Part shown: in pieces, positions 52,885 to 63,822 of the stretch
Layout of the letters: each line of letters begins with the position of its first letter
Position numbering within the stretch: position 1 is the stretch's first letter
The notes under the pieces: generated by a model
What the model saw: the letters and a program-made list of their open reading frames with translations, nothing else
The model's database searches: none
What the model was told of the DNA's origin: nothing
Made by a program: the position numbers and the translations under genes
Assembly (NCBI RefSeq): GCF_001420605.1
Contig: NZ_LJIZ01000038.1
Span: 248,001 to 312,000, forward strand
From: Bacillus sp. FJAT-25509
GTDB taxonomy: Bacteria > Bacillota > Bacilli > Bacillales > Bacillaceae_G
DNA length: 64,000 nucleotides
Direction: 5' to 3'

Positions 52885-53148
52885 TGAAAGAGAAAAGTAG
52901 TTATGAAAAGGATCTTCAGAGAGTCGGTGGCTGGTGTGAACCGATGACCTTGATTAATGAAACTCACTCTTGAGTGTCAAGCTGAATTATTTTGTAAGGT
53001 AAGCTTGAACGTTGGTCACGTTATAACCAGATTTTGGTTAGCCAAAATCCCAAAGTTAGGTTATTAACCTAAGAAGAAGGGTGGTACCGCGAAAAGTCTT
53101 TCGCCCCTTCAGCATCTGCTGAAGTGTGGAGTTATGGCTTTTTTTATT
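52885..53148 (+). promoter_or_regulatory. T-box leader, leucine type, before ilvB
   Basis: The conserved antiterminator sequence AGGGTGGTACCGCG lies at 53078-53091. Upstream is a stem I region with AGAGAG and GGTGGCTGGTG, and a probable specifier codon CTC (leucine) at 52963-52965. A terminator hairpin after the T-box (AAAAGTC with GGCTTTT, with an inner TTCAGCA/TGCTGAA stem) ends in seven Ts at about 53138-53145. Uncharged leucine tRNA would favour the antiterminator and allow ilvB to leuD to be transcribed. The terminator lacks the usual GGGGCGAAAG partner and is longer than usual. Confidence 0.88.
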
Positions 53149-53195
53149 GCGAATAAATGGGTAAATTTTATCCGAAAATGGAGGGGAAAGTAGAA

Positions 53196-54899
53196 ATGAG
53201 TCATCATTCGATGAGAACTCTGTCAAAAGAATTGTCAGGTGCAAATTTACTAATTGATGCTTTGAAAAATGAAAATGTTGAAATGATTTTTGGTTACCCT
53301 GGAGGGGCAGTATTACCATTATATGATGCACTTTATGATGCTGATATTCCTCACATTCTAGCAAGACATGAACAAGGGGCCATCCACGCTGCAGAAGGTT
53401 ATGCACGAGTAACTGGTCGTCCAGGGGTTGTTATCGCAACAAGTGGTCCAGGGGCAACAAACGTAGTAACTGGTTTAGCAGATGCGATGATGGATTCATT
53501 ACCACTAGTTGTTTTTACTGGTCAGGTTGCTACAAATGTAATCGGAACGGATGCCTTTCAAGAAGCAGATGTTATTGGAATTACAATGCCAGTTACAAAA
53601 CATAACTATCAAGTGCGTAATGTTGAAGATGTTCCACAAATCGTAAAAGAAGCATTCCATATTGCTTCAACAGGCCGTCCAGGTCCAGTCGTTATCGATC
53701 TACCAAAAAATATGATGGTTGAAAAAGGAGTGAAAAAAGACGAGATAGAGGTTAAATTACCAGGCTATCAACCGACATATGAACCAAATTATATTCAAAT
53801 AACAAAGTTAATAGGAGCAATTGAAAAAGCTAAAAAACCAGTCGTATTAGCTGGAGCAGGTATATTACATGCAAAAGCAGCTGATGAGTTTACTGAATTT
53901 ATAAAAAAGTTCAATATCCCAGTTGTCAATACGCTTTTAGGGCTAGGTGGATTTCCAGCAAATGAGGAATTATTCCTTGGAATGGGGGGGATGCACGGAA
54001 CTTATACAGCAAATATGGCAATGTATGAAAGTGATTTACTAATTAACATCGGAGCACGATTTGATGATAGGTTAACGGGTAATTTAGCACACTTTGCTAA
54101 AAATGCGATTGTAGCACATATCGATATAGATCCTGCCGAAATTAACAAAGTTATTCCTACAAATATTCCAATCGTTGGATGTGCTAAGGAAGTTCTGAAA
54201 GTTCTATTAAAACAAAAAGTAGATAAACAAAATCACAGTGAATGGTTAGAGCTACTTAAAAGTCGTAAAGAAGCCTTTCCACTACAGTACGAAGCGAGTA
54301 GAGAAGTCATTAAACCACAAACTGTCTTAACTTTACTCCATTCGATTACAAATGGGAAAGCGACGATTTCGACGGATGTTGGTCAACATCAAATGTGGGC
54401 AGCTCAGTATTATCCTTTTGAAGAACCCCATAAATGGATTACTTCAGGTGGACTCGGGACGATGGGATTTGGATTACCAGCTGCAATAGGAGCACAATTT
54501 GCTAAGCCTGATGAATTAGTTGTAGCCGTCGTTGGGGATGCCGGATTCCAAATGACATTGCAAGAATTGAGCATGATCAAGGAACATAATTTGCAAGTAA
54601 AAATTTTAATTTTAAATAACGCAGCCCTAGGAATGGTAAGACAGTGGCAATCAGCATTTTATAATGAACGCTTCTCTAGTTCTCTATTAGACTGCCAACC
54701 TAGTTTTACGAAACTTGCTGAAGCTTATGGGATTAAAGGGATAACAATTTCAGATCCAAATTTAGTTGAAAGTCAATTAAGAGAAGCAATTGAGTTTGAT
54801 GGGCCAGTTTTAATTGATTGTCGAGTTCATCAAGCTGAAATCGTTACACCAATGGTTCCACCTGGTAAAGGAATTCATGAAATGGAAGGGGTGAAATAA
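53196..54899 (+). CDS. ilvB: Acetolactate synthase, large subunit
   Basis: The 567-residue thiamine-diphosphate enzyme makes acetolactate or acetohydroxybutyrate, the first common step. Motifs are [15 protein letters not shown] near residue 33, the catalytic glutamate in [18 protein letters not shown], and the ThDP motif GDAGF ... [11 protein letters not shown] near residue 445-485. The start is ATG 53196, after GGAGGGGAAAG; a frame opening at 53157 lies before that site. The stop overlaps the ilvN start by one base. It is the first gene behind the T-box. Confidence 0.95.
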   Translation: MSHHSMRTLSKELSGANLLIDALKNENVEMIFGYPGGAVLPLYDALYDADIPHILARHEQGAIHAAEGYARVTGRPGVVIATSGPGATNVVTGLADAMMDSLPLVVFTGQVATNVIGTDAFQEADVIGITMPVTKHNYQVRNVEDVPQIVKEAFHIASTGRPGPVVIDLPKNMMVEKGVKKDEIEVKLPGYQPTYEPNYIQITKLIGAIEKAKKPVVLAGAGILHAKAADEFTEFIKKFNIPVVNTLLGLGGFPANEELFLGMGGMHGTYTANMAMYESDLLINIGARFDDRLTGNLAHFAKNAIVAHIDIDPAEINKVIPTNIPIVGCAKEVLKVLLKQKVDKQNHSEWLELLKSRKEAFPLQYEASREVIKPQTVLTLLHSITNGKATISTDVGQHQMWAAQYYPFEEPHKWITSGGLGTMGFGLPAAIGAQFAKPDELVVAVVGDAGFQMTLQELSMIKEHNLQVKILILNNAALGMVRQWQSAFYNERFSSSLLDCQPSFTKLAEAYGIKGITISDPNLVESQLREAIEFDGPVLIDCRVHQAEIVTPMVPPGKGIHEMEGVK

Positions 54900-55414
54900 T
54901 GAAACGGGTCATTACATCGACTGTATTAAATAACAGTGGCGTACTTAACCGAATTACAGGAGTGATCTCTAGAAGACGATTTAATATTGAAAGTATTTCT
55001 GTAGGACATACGGAACAAGATCATATTTCAAGAATTACGTTTGTCGTTCACGTAGAGGATTTACAACAGGTTGAACAATTGATTAAACAGCTTCACAAGC
55101 AAATTGATGTGATAAAAGTAGCAGATATAACAGAAGAATCAGTTATTGCTAGAGAACTGGCCTTAATAAAGGTGAGTACAAATGCAGCTACAAGAAATGA
55201 AATTTATAGTCTAATTGAACCATTTAGAGCCTCGGTTATTGATGTAAGCCGTGATCAGATTGTCGTTCAAGTAACTGGTACTTCTGATAAGGTAGAGGCT
55301 TTGATTGAATTATTAAGACCTTTCGAACTAAAAGAAATAGCTCGAACTGGTGTAACCGCATTTACTAGATCTGCTAAACATAAGGAGCATGCTCAAAAGC
55401 TACTCTCTTATTAA
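54899..55414 (+). CDS. ilvN: Acetolactate synthase, small regulatory subunit
   Basis: The 171-residue ACT-domain subunit activates IlvB and gives valine feedback. The N-terminal ACT domain reads VLNNSGVLNRITGVISRRRF, then NIESISVGHTEQDHISRITF. The second half (LALIKVSTNAATRNEIYSLI) is the C-terminal domain of long small subunits (IlvH type). Its start overlaps the ilvB stop. B. subtilis calls this gene ilvH. Confidence 0.94.
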   Translation: MKRVITSTVLNNSGVLNRITGVISRRRFNIESISVGHTEQDHISRITFVVHVEDLQQVEQLIKQLHKQIDVIKVADITEESVIARELALIKVSTNAATRNEIYSLIEPFRASVIDVSRDQIVVQVTGTSDKVEALIELLRPFELKEIARTGVTAFTRSAKHKEHAQKLLSY

Positions 55415-55418
55415 ATAA

Positions 55419-56471
<1,053 letters not shown>

Positions 56472-56474
56472 AAA

Positions 56475-57641
56475 ATGAGTAAAATTCAGTTTCTTGATAC
56501 AACATTACGTGATGGCGAACAATCTCCTGGGGTTAATTTAAATCGATTTGAAAAGCTCGAAATTGCAAGACAACTAGAAGCTTTAGGTGTTGATATCATT
56601 GAGGCTGGTTTTGCCGCTTCCTCGGAAGGTGACTTTTTAGGTATTCAAGAGATTGCGAGACAGATTCGTTCTGTCTCTGTCTCTAGCCTTTCTCGCGCAA
56701 AAGATTCAGATATTAAGACAGCATGGGATGCGTTAAAAAATGCTGCGGAACCGAGACTGCATATATTTCTAGCAACAAGTGACATTCATATGAAATATAA
56801 ATTAAACATGACGAGATTAGAAGTTTTGGAAACTGCTAAACATTGTGTGCAGCTTGCAAAATCCTTTTTTCCAAAAGTCCAAATTTCAGCTGAGGATGCA
56901 TGTCGTACTGATCGAGCATTTCTTGCCGAATTTGCAGAGACTGCTATTAAAGCAGGTGCAGATGTGATTAATATTCCAGATACTGTCGGCTACACAAGTC
57001 CTTCAGAATACTACGATCTATTTAAATATTTACAAGAAAATGTACCGTCTTATCATAAAGCAATTTTTTCTTGTCACTGTCATGATGACCTTGGAATGGC
57101 AGTAGCGAATTCATTAGCTGCTATACAGGCTGGAGCAACCCAAGTTGAATGCACAGTCAATGGAATTGGGGAAAGAGCAGGAAATGCTGCACTAGAAGAA
57201 ATAGCAGTTGCACTACATATTAGGGAAGATATTTACCGGAAAAATACTAATTTACGATTACATGAAATTACGAAGACAAGTGAACTTGTTAGTCGTCTTA
57301 CAGGTATGGTTGTCCAGAAGAATAAAGCAATTGTTGGTACAAATGCATTTGCTCATGAATCGGGTATTCATCAAGATGGAGTACTAAAAGAACCAACAAC
57401 ATATGAAATTATACCCCCTTCATTAATTGGACTTTCTACAAATTCATTAGTATTAGGGAAACATTCAGGCCGTCATGCTTTTACTGACAAATTAAAAGAA
57501 CTTGGATTCAACTTTTCAACCGAAATTATTAACGAAGCGTTTGTTCAATTTAAAGCTTTAACAGATTCAAAGAAAGAAATTACAGATGCAGATTTATTAA
57601 ACATTATTAGTAAGTGGAGCAAAAAGGAGGTTCTAAAATGA
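56475..57641 (+). CDS. leuA: 2-Isopropylmalate synthase lacking the regulatory domain
   Basis: This enzyme condenses acetyl-CoA with 2-ketoisovalerate, the first leucine-specific step. The catalytic barrel is complete: [17 protein letters not shown] at residues 6-22, [29 protein letters not shown], then [12 protein letters not shown] and [12 protein letters not shown]. It ends at residue 388, soon after the subdomain [11 protein letters not shown]. The LeuA C-terminal domain of about 120 residues, which binds leucine, is missing; most family members have 500-520 residues. The last codons contain the AAGGAGG ribosome site of leuB, so this is not a sequencing frameshift within the gene. Confidence 0.9.
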   Translation: MSKIQFLDTTLRDGEQSPGVNLNRFEKLEIARQLEALGVDIIEAGFAASSEGDFLGIQEIARQIRSVSVSSLSRAKDSDIKTAWDALKNAAEPRLHIFLATSDIHMKYKLNMTRLEVLETAKHCVQLAKSFFPKVQISAEDACRTDRAFLAEFAETAIKAGADVINIPDTVGYTSPSEYYDLFKYLQENVPSYHKAIFSCHCHDDLGMAVANSLAAIQAGATQVECTVNGIGERAGNAALEEIAVALHIREDIYRKNTNLRLHEITKTSELVSRLTGMVVQKNKAIVGTNAFAHESGIHQDGVLKEPTTYEIIPPSLIGLSTNSLVLGKHSGRHAFTDKLKELGFNFSTEIINEAFVQFKALTDSKKEITDADLLNIISKWSKKEVLK

Positions 57642-58705
57642 AATTAAAGATCGCATGTCTTCCAGGAGACGGAATCGGACCAGAAATTATGAGTTCAGCT
57701 GTACAGGTTTTAGAACAAATTGCAAAATCTTATCAACATGATTTTACTTTTTCAACAAATTTATTCGGAGGTCACGCGATTGATGAAACAGGTACTTCTT
57801 TACCGAAAGAAACATTAGATAATTGTTTAAATTCAGATGCCGTATTATTGGCGGCAGTAGGTGGACCAAAATGGGATCAAGGTGTTGAACGGCCAGAAAG
57901 TGGCTTATTAAGGTTAAGAAAATCACTTAATTTATACGCAAACATTCGACCAGTCGATGTTTACGATGAACTTGTAAATCATTCTCCTTTAAAATCTGAA
58001 CAAGTAAGAAATGTAAGCTTTGTCGTCGTTCGAGAATTAACAGGCGGAATTTATTTTTCCGAACCTCGATTCCATAATGAAAATGAAGCAACCGATACGC
58101 TTTCCTATACTAGAGAAGAAATTGAACGGATTGTAACGTATGGATTTGAGTTAGCAAAAACTAGAAAAGGCAAACTTACATCAGTTGATAAAGCAAATGT
58201 ATTAGAATCTAGTAAACTTTGGAGAAAAATTGTAAATGAATTAAGTTCTAACTATCCAGAAGTAGAAGTTGAGCATATTCTTGTTGATGCAGCCGCGATG
58301 GAGTTAATTCGAAACCCAAGAAGATTTGATGTAATCGTTACTGAAAATTTATTTGGAGATATTTTAAGCGATGAAGCTTCGATGATTACTGGTTCATTAG
58401 GAATGCTACCTTCTGCAAGTAGATCTGGTAAGGGTCCTTCATTATATGAACCAATTCACGGTTCAGCACCAGATATAGCTGGACAAAATAAGGCTAACCC
58501 TATTGCAATTTTAAGGTCAGTGGCGATGATGCTTCGTGATTTTAACTTAGTTGATGAAGCAAACTCAATTGAAAACGCGATTGTTAATTCAATAAATAAT
58601 GGCTATTTAACTGGTGACCTAGGTGGCAAAAGTTCAACGATTGAATTTACTGAGCAAGTAGTAAAGGAATTACAATTTCAAACAGTTGGAGGAACAATTC
58701 GATGA
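57638..58705 (+). CDS. leuB: 3-Isopropylmalate dehydrogenase
   Basis: The 355-residue NAD-dependent enzyme oxidises and decarboxylates 3-isopropylmalate. It shows [12 protein letters not shown] at the start and [20 protein letters not shown] near residue 85. It continues with [44 protein letters not shown] and [18 protein letters not shown]. The start is ATG 57638, eight bases after AAGGAGG. Its ATG overlaps the leuA stop (ATGA) and its stop overlaps the leuC start (ATGA). Confidence 0.95.
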   Translation: MKLKIACLPGDGIGPEIMSSAVQVLEQIAKSYQHDFTFSTNLFGGHAIDETGTSLPKETLDNCLNSDAVLLAAVGGPKWDQGVERPESGLLRLRKSLNLYANIRPVDVYDELVNHSPLKSEQVRNVSFVVVRELTGGIYFSEPRFHNENEATDTLSYTREEIERIVTYGFELAKTRKGKLTSVDKANVLESSKLWRKIVNELSSNYPEVEVEHILVDAAAMELIRNPRRFDVIVTENLFGDILSDEASMITGSLGMLPSASRSGKGPSLYEPIHGSAPDIAGQNKANPIAILRSVAMMLRDFNLVDEANSIENAIVNSINNGYLTGDLGGKSSTIEFTEQVVKELQFQTVGGTIR

Positions 58706-60096
58706 AACAAACATTGTTTGATAAACTTTGGCAAAATCATGTTGTAACTGGTGAAGTAGGGAAACCCCAGCTATTGTATATCGATTTACACTTAGTTCAT
58801 GAGGTAACTTCACCGCAAGCTTTCGAAGGATTGAGATTATCTAATCGAAAAGTAAGAAGACCAGAATTAACCTTTGCGACAATGGATCATAATGTACCAA
58901 CACAAAATCAATTAGTCATCACTGACTTAATTGCTAAACAACAAATGGATACATTAAGAAATAATTGTCAGGAGTTCAATATACCTTTAGCAGATATTAC
59001 AGATGAAGACCAAGGTATTGTTCACGTAATTGGACCAGAGCTTGGATTAACTCAGCCAGGGAAAACAATTGTATGTGGAGATAGTCATACATCTACTCAC
59101 GGTGCATTTGGTGCTTTAGCTTTTGGGATTGGAACAAGCGAAGTCGAACATGTGTTAGCAACACAAACTTTATGGCAAGTTAAGCCGAAATCAATGGGTG
59201 TGAAACTTGAAGGAAAGCTTCCAAAAGGTGTATATGCTAAAGATATCATTCTTCATTTGCTAGCAACTTATGGTGTATCAATGGGAACTGGCTATGTCAT
59301 TGAGTTTTATGGTGAAGCCATTACAAATATGTCAATGGAAGAGCGTATGACTCTATGTAATATGGCGATTGAAGGAGGAGCAAAAGCAGGATTAGTTGCT
59401 CCAGATCAAAAAACTTTCGAGTATTTAAAAGGTCGAAAATATACTATCAATTCATATGATAAAAAATTAGTAGAATGGAAGAAATTATATACAGAAGAGG
59501 GAGCAACATTTGATAAAACAATCGAAGTCGATGTAGCAACCCTTGCACCATATGTAACTTGGGGAACAAATCCTGGAATGGGCGTAAGAATTGATGAAGT
59601 CCTTCCAAAAGCCAAGGATGAGAACTACGAACGAGCTTATGAATATATGGGATTAAAGCCAGAAATCACACCGAAAGAAATTCCTGTTCAGCATGTATTC
59701 ATCGGTTCATGTACAAACTCTAGATTGTCAGATTTAGAGGAAGCGGCAAATTATCTTAAAGGAAAGAAAGTGAAATCTGATGTGCGTGCATTAGTTGTTC
59801 CAGGATCAAAAAAGGTTCGAAATGCAGCGATGGCAAAAGGACTACATAAAGTCTTTATAGAAGCAGGATTTGAGTGGAGGGAAGCTGGTTGTTCGATGTG
59901 TCTAGCAATGAACCCAGACCAAGTGCCAGCTGGCGAACATTGTGCATCTACTTCCAACCGAAACTTTGAAGGAAGACAAGGAAAGGGAGCAAGAACACAC
60001 TTAGTAAGTCCAGTAATGGCAGCGGCTGCTGCAGTACATGGTCATTTTATTGATATTCGAAAGGAGCAAGCAAATGAAACCGTTACGTACGCATAA
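58702..60096 (+). CDS. leuC: 3-Isopropylmalate dehydratase, large subunit
   Basis: The 464-residue aconitase-like subunit binds a [4Fe-4S] cluster. It shows [14 protein letters not shown] near residue 58, [20 protein letters not shown] near residue 130 with the first cluster Cys region, [17 protein letters not shown] near residue 335 and [12 protein letters not shown] near residue 395. It overlaps leuB by four bases and leuD by 23, so the three are translated together. It works with LeuD to isomerise 2- to 3-isopropylmalate. Confidence 0.95.
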   Translation: MKQTLFDKLWQNHVVTGEVGKPQLLYIDLHLVHEVTSPQAFEGLRLSNRKVRRPELTFATMDHNVPTQNQLVITDLIAKQQMDTLRNNCQEFNIPLADITDEDQGIVHVIGPELGLTQPGKTIVCGDSHTSTHGAFGALAFGIGTSEVEHVLATQTLWQVKPKSMGVKLEGKLPKGVYAKDIILHLLATYGVSMGTGYVIEFYGEAITNMSMEERMTLCNMAIEGGAKAGLVAPDQKTFEYLKGRKYTINSYDKKLVEWKKLYTEEGATFDKTIEVDVATLAPYVTWGTNPGMGVRIDEVLPKAKDENYERAYEYMGLKPEITPKEIPVQHVFIGSCTNSRLSDLEEAANYLKGKKVKSDVRALVVPGSKKVRNAAMAKGLHKVFIEAGFEWREAGCSMCLAMNPDQVPAGEHCASTSNRNFEGRQGKGARTHLVSPVMAAAAAVHGHFIDIRKEQANETVTYA

Positions 60097-60649
60097 AGGC
60101 ACAACTGTATCAATTATGTTAGATAATATCGACACAGACCAAATTATTCCAAAACAATATTTAAAGCGAATAGAACGAACTGGCTTTGGAGAATTTTTAT
60201 TTGATGAATGGCGATATCATGATGATCGCTCACCTAATAAATCATTTATATTAAATGATGATGATCGAAAAAATGCTTCAATCTTAATAAGCGCAAATAA
60301 TTTTGGTTGCGGTTCATCTAGAGAACATGCACCTTGGGCATTAAATGATTATGGATTTACAATTATTATTGCCGGTAGTTTCGCAGATATTTTCTACAAT
60401 AACTGTATAAAAAATGGTATGCTGCCGATTGTCTTAAATGATGAGATTCGTTCAAAATTATCTACATTAAATGGAAATCAAGAAATTGAAGTGGATTTGG
60501 AAACACAAGTCGTAAAAACAATATTTGGGAACTTTGAATTTTCAATTGATCCTGTTTGGAAAGAAAAATTACTAAATGGCTTAGATGATATTGCGATTAC
60601 GATGAAATATGAAAATGATATTGAAAAATATGAAAAATTACACGCATAA
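60074..60649 (+). CDS. leuD: 3-Isopropylmalate dehydratase, small subunit
   Basis: The 191-residue partner of LeuC has the swivel domain: [20 protein letters not shown] at residues 13-32, [17 protein letters not shown] near residue 78, and [18 protein letters not shown]. The start is ATG 60074 after AAAGGAGC; an ATG at 60038 lies deeper in leuC and lacks a site. It is the last gene of the operon, with a terminator three bases downstream. Confidence 0.94.
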   Translation: MKPLRTHKGTTVSIMLDNIDTDQIIPKQYLKRIERTGFGEFLFDEWRYHDDRSPNKSFILNDDDRKNASILISANNFGCGSSREHAPWALNDYGFTIIIAGSFADIFYNNCIKNGMLPIVLNDEIRSKLSTLNGNQEIEVDLETQVVKTIFGNFEFSIDPVWKEKLLNGLDDIAITMKYENDIEKYEKLHA

Positions 60650-60651
60650 CT

Positions 60652-60687
60652 AAAAAAGGAAGTGTCTTATAAGACACTTCTTTTTTA
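60652..60687 (+). terminator. Terminator of the ilv-leu operon
   Basis: The 22-base perfect palindrome GAAGTGTCTTATAAGACACT plus TC (60659-60680) has flanking As and a run of six Ts. Confidence 0.9.
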
Positions 60688-60797
60688 TCTGGTTTCGTGT
60701 GAAAGCATGGGTATAAATAGGACGGTAAGTTAAGTCGAATATTGAATTTTGAATTTTAAAGAGCACTTTCTAATTTGACTGTATTTATAATAACGCG

Positions 60798-61817
60798 TTA
60801 GTTACATATAAAATTACAATGCCAATCAGGAAATTCCTGGTTATGTTCAAGAAGGTACTCGATCATAATTTTTGAATCTTCTGGTAGTTTTCGCTCTAAT
60901 TCTGACCAACCAATAAATTGAAGTTTCTTAGGTAACTCAACTTGGCATGCAATTATAGCCCAAAAGTCATCCCAATCTTCACTATAAGTATCTGGAAATG
61001 ATAGTTTTTCTTTCAATACTTGATGCAATTCGTGACTGTTGTTGATTAACGATACATCAATCGTTATACTTTTTTCTTCTGATCTGCTAAATTCTTTTAG
61101 AAAATCAGTAAAAAACTTTCTAATGACAAATCGATATCGATAAACTAAATATCCTAACACATTAAAGAAAGCAAATAGAATAATCCATCCAATATTTATT
61201 CTTTTATGTTGGTATGTATTTTTCGTTGTCCATATAGTAAATAAGGTTAAATAGATTAATAAGCCTACTAATAAAACAAATCCTGCAAATGTACTAAAAC
61301 TCCTATGTTTCATCTCAATATACCATTCACGTTCTCCTTCTCCACTATGGAAAAATTTAGGAACTAACCATTTAGGGGACCATACAATTCTTTTAAATTG
61401 AAAATCTGGCTCCATGTTTTCAGTATGATAAGAAGTCAAATTTATTCCTTCATTCCAAATTTTCATCGAATTGAATACTCTAACTTCAGAAATATGATCG
61501 GTACTTTCTATTAAGCTTTCTATGTTTTTGATCAATTCTGGAGTAATTAATTCCTTGTTTTTTAATTCATCAGCTATTTGCGTAAAAATAATTGATTGTT
61601 CTTGAGAATTTTGTTCTTCGTTTATCCAAACGAAAGTAAAAATTGATAAAGATAATATAAGTACTGTAAACGCAATGTAAAGAATCCCTTTTGCACATAT
61701 TTTTTGTTCATTAAACAATTGGTTATTGATCAATCGCATTTCCTTTTCTGAGCCATAAAGCTCGAAATCAAACTTAACCGGTACTTTCTCTGATTTTACT
61801 TCTGCATTTAATTCCAC
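60798..61817 (-). CDS. Membrane protein of unknown function
   Basis: The 339-residue protein has one membrane helix near residues 43-64, an outside loop of about 110 residues, two more helices (FAGFVLLVGLLIYLTLF near 175, IGWIILFAFFNVLGYLVY near 208) and a cytoplasmic end of 110 residues with KKLQFIGWSELERKLPEDS. The outside loop contains IESLIESTDHISEVRVF and could be a small sensing domain. I recognise no family. The ribosome site on the minus strand is CGGAGGTAT, before ATG 61817. It reads against the ilv-leu operon. Confidence 0.7.
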   Translation of the reverse strand: MELNAEVKSEKVPVKFDFELYGSEKEMRLINNQLFNEQKICAKGILYIAFTVLILSLSIFTFVWINEEQNSQEQSIIFTQIADELKNKELITPELIKNIESLIESTDHISEVRVFNSMKIWNEGINLTSYHTENMEPDFQFKRIVWSPKWLVPKFFHSGEGEREWYIEMKHRSFSTFAGFVLLVGLLIYLTLFTIWTTKNTYQHKRINIGWIILFAFFNVLGYLVYRYRFVIRKFFTDFLKEFSRSEEKSITIDVSLINNSHELHQVLKEKLSFPDTYSEDWDDFWAIIACQVELPKKLQFIGWSELERKLPEDSKIMIEYLLEHNQEFPDWHCNFICN

Positions 61818-62132
61818 TAGATACCTCCGAAAATTCCATATAATTCCATTTTACCATAAAATTAAAAGCGAAATAATTCATAATTTTAGAAATGCTAATC
61901 AATTTTTTAAATTATTTTATTGGAATTCGCTTTTTATACATCGAATTTCTGACATTCTTATTCAATTAAACTACCATGTTGTAGAACAAGTGAATTTTCA
62001 ATGTACTTTTCGTAAAATTAATTTTATTTTTGTCGATAAAATTAACTTAAAAGAAAAATGGTTGTTTGAATATTTAGATTGTTGTTTAATAAGATTAAAA
62101 ATACATTATTTTTGTAAAAAGAGGTGATTAAG
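61818..62132. other. Gene-free region with a reversed piece of the palindromic element
   Basis: About 315 AT-rich bases lie between divergent genes. TTCAATTAAACTACCATGTT at 61961-61980 resembles the reverse complement of the element tail (AAGTAAATGGTAGTTTAGTTGAA) seen at 36460. AAAAGCGAA near 61866 pairs with TTCGCTTTT near 61926 across a long loop. The promoters of both flanking genes must also lie here. Confidence 0.4.
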
Positions 62133-62981
62133 TTGAACCTAAAAATAATTGTGGATAGCTCTTCTGATCTTCCAACTGAGATATTGAAGAAATACGATAT
62201 TTCAGTCATACCATTAAGAGTCTACGACCAATCAGATAAAGAGTATCTTGATGGAGTCAATTTAAAATCACATGAGCTAATGCAAAGAATGAAAAATGGA
62301 GAGAACTTTACTTCATCTTTACCTTCTTACGATGCAATTTATCAAACTTTAGTCTCATGTAGTGCTAATCAAAATTGTATCTATCTTACTTGTTCCGGTG
62401 ATTTATCTGGTACGTATAATTTTGCACAATTAGTAAAACTAGATATTTTAGAAAACAATCCAAATGCCTCTATTCATATAATTGATACTCGTTCAGTATC
62501 ACTTGGAATTTGTGTACTAGTGATGGAGTTAATCGAAGGCTTAAATAATGATGAATCATTTGAAAATCTAATCAAAAGATTACATCACAATATAAATAAG
62601 ATCCAACATATTTTTACGATAGAAGATCTCCAATATTTAATACGAGGCGGTCGTGTTGGTAAGTTTGCAGGATTTTTAGGAGGCATGCTAAATATAAATC
62701 CGATTATGGAAGTTAGCGAAGGGAAATTTAAACCACTTGAAAAGGTACGAGGTCGAAAAAAAGCATTAAATCGCATGCTTGAACTAATGAAGATTCGAAA
62801 AGATGAACTTAGTAAAAATGTTGCAGTTGTATACGGGGTAAAAGATGATTCTACCGAACAATTTATTAAACAATTAAAGGATTTAATTGGTATTGAACAG
62901 ATTATAGAAAACTCAGTTGGTTCAGCAGTCGGCGTCCACACGGGGCCAAGTGCAATAGGAATCTTTTTTCTATCAAATTAA
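62133..62981 (+). CDS. DegV-family fatty-acid-binding protein
   Basis: This 282-residue DegV (FakB-like) protein binds a fatty acid for fatty acid kinase. It begins IIVDSSSDLPTEILKKYDIS and has VIPLRVY, then FTSSLPSYDAIYQTL, then LTCSGDLSGTYNFAQ. The segment IEDLQYLIRGGRVGKFAGFL is typical, and it ends with VGSAVGVHTGPSAIGIFF. The start is taken as TTG 62133, after GAGGTGATTAAG; the GTG at 62124 is inside that site. Which FakB-like role it has cannot be told. Confidence 0.9.
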   Translation: MNLKIIVDSSSDLPTEILKKYDISVIPLRVYDQSDKEYLDGVNLKSHELMQRMKNGENFTSSLPSYDAIYQTLVSCSANQNCIYLTCSGDLSGTYNFAQLVKLDILENNPNASIHIIDTRSVSLGICVLVMELIEGLNNDESFENLIKRLHHNINKIQHIFTIEDLQYLIRGGRVGKFAGFLGGMLNINPIMEVSEGKFKPLEKVRGRKKALNRMLELMKIRKDELSKNVAVVYGVKDDSTEQFIKQLKDLIGIEQIIENSVGSAVGVHTGPSAIGIFFLSN

Positions 62982-62994
62982 GAAAATTCATTTC

Positions 62995-63021
62995 GACTCT
63001 CAAAGTGGTGAGAGTTTTTTT
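62995..63021 (+). terminator. Terminator of the DegV gene
   Basis: ACTCTCA pairs with TGAGAGT over a six-base loop and is followed by seven Ts. Confidence 0.8.
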
Positions 63022-63356
63022 GTTTTAGTAAAACTTTTAAAATAAAAAATATATAGATATAATAAATAATAGTTTAGTAGGAAATAAGAATACATTCCTG
63101 TATGTTATAAAGAGACAGATTTATTAATAATAAAACAGGTTTTGACAAAGTGGAGTGTAGAAAAGTTAGAAAGTTTGTAATATTTAAATATATAAATTCT
63201 TATATTTTGAATTCAGTAGATTATTCCTGTGGAAATTAATTTTAGTAGGATAGAAGTTTAAGTTGCCATTATTTCAATAGGAAAGAACGCTTGAAAAACT
63301 AGGTTGATAATATTATTGAATTAAGGACTATTGGTGGATTGTTGTTTCTAATAACT

Positions 63357-63511
63357 GCAAATTAAAACGTCAAAAGTGCAAACAAAATATCCCAAGCTGC
63401 AAATAAGATGTTCCAATCCGTATGTAACCTACAAAAATTAACTTGAAATCTAGAAGATCTTTTATAAAAAAGTTTCAAATAGCACAAAAATAGAAGAATT
63501 TAGCAAATAAA
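63357..63511 (+). repeat. 21-bp periodic repeat, locus D
   Basis: Units begin at 63357 (GCAAATTAAA), 63378 (GCAAACAAA) and 63399 (GCAAATAAG), with a decayed unit at 63420. A second pair lies at 63482 and 63503 (GCAAATAAA). Spacing within each group is exactly 21 bases. The surrounding 62982-63822 stretch has no gene. It also holds the DegV terminator and a C-rich tract. Confidence 0.65.
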
Positions 63512-63630
63512 TGACTAGTTTATCATGAATCAATCAATTTTGGATTCACACAATATCAAGGGTATTAAATGGAATTTCACGTACCGAATTAGTTTGAATA
63601 AATATAAAACCACATAATTAATAGGTAAAG

Positions 63631-63736
63631 CAAATCTAAAATCCTTCCCTAAAACTCATAAACTATAGCACATATATCCCAGAATCCATCTCATAATATC
63701 CCCCACAAACTTTCCACCCTAATCATTTTACTAAAC
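63631..63736 (+). other. C-rich, G-poor tract (Rho-site-like)
   Basis: In these 106 bases I count about 34 Cs and only two Gs on the plus strand, unlike the balanced low-GC surroundings. Such C-over-G bubbles without structure are typical of Rho loading sites on RNA. It lies 87 bases before the last gene. Confidence 0.4.
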
Positions 63737-63822
63737 CGTATTTAACTTTTTTGGTAAAATAAAAATGAGTAAGATTTGTCTTTTTACATATTTAAATTCT
63801 TTGATGAATAGGAGAGGTGTAA

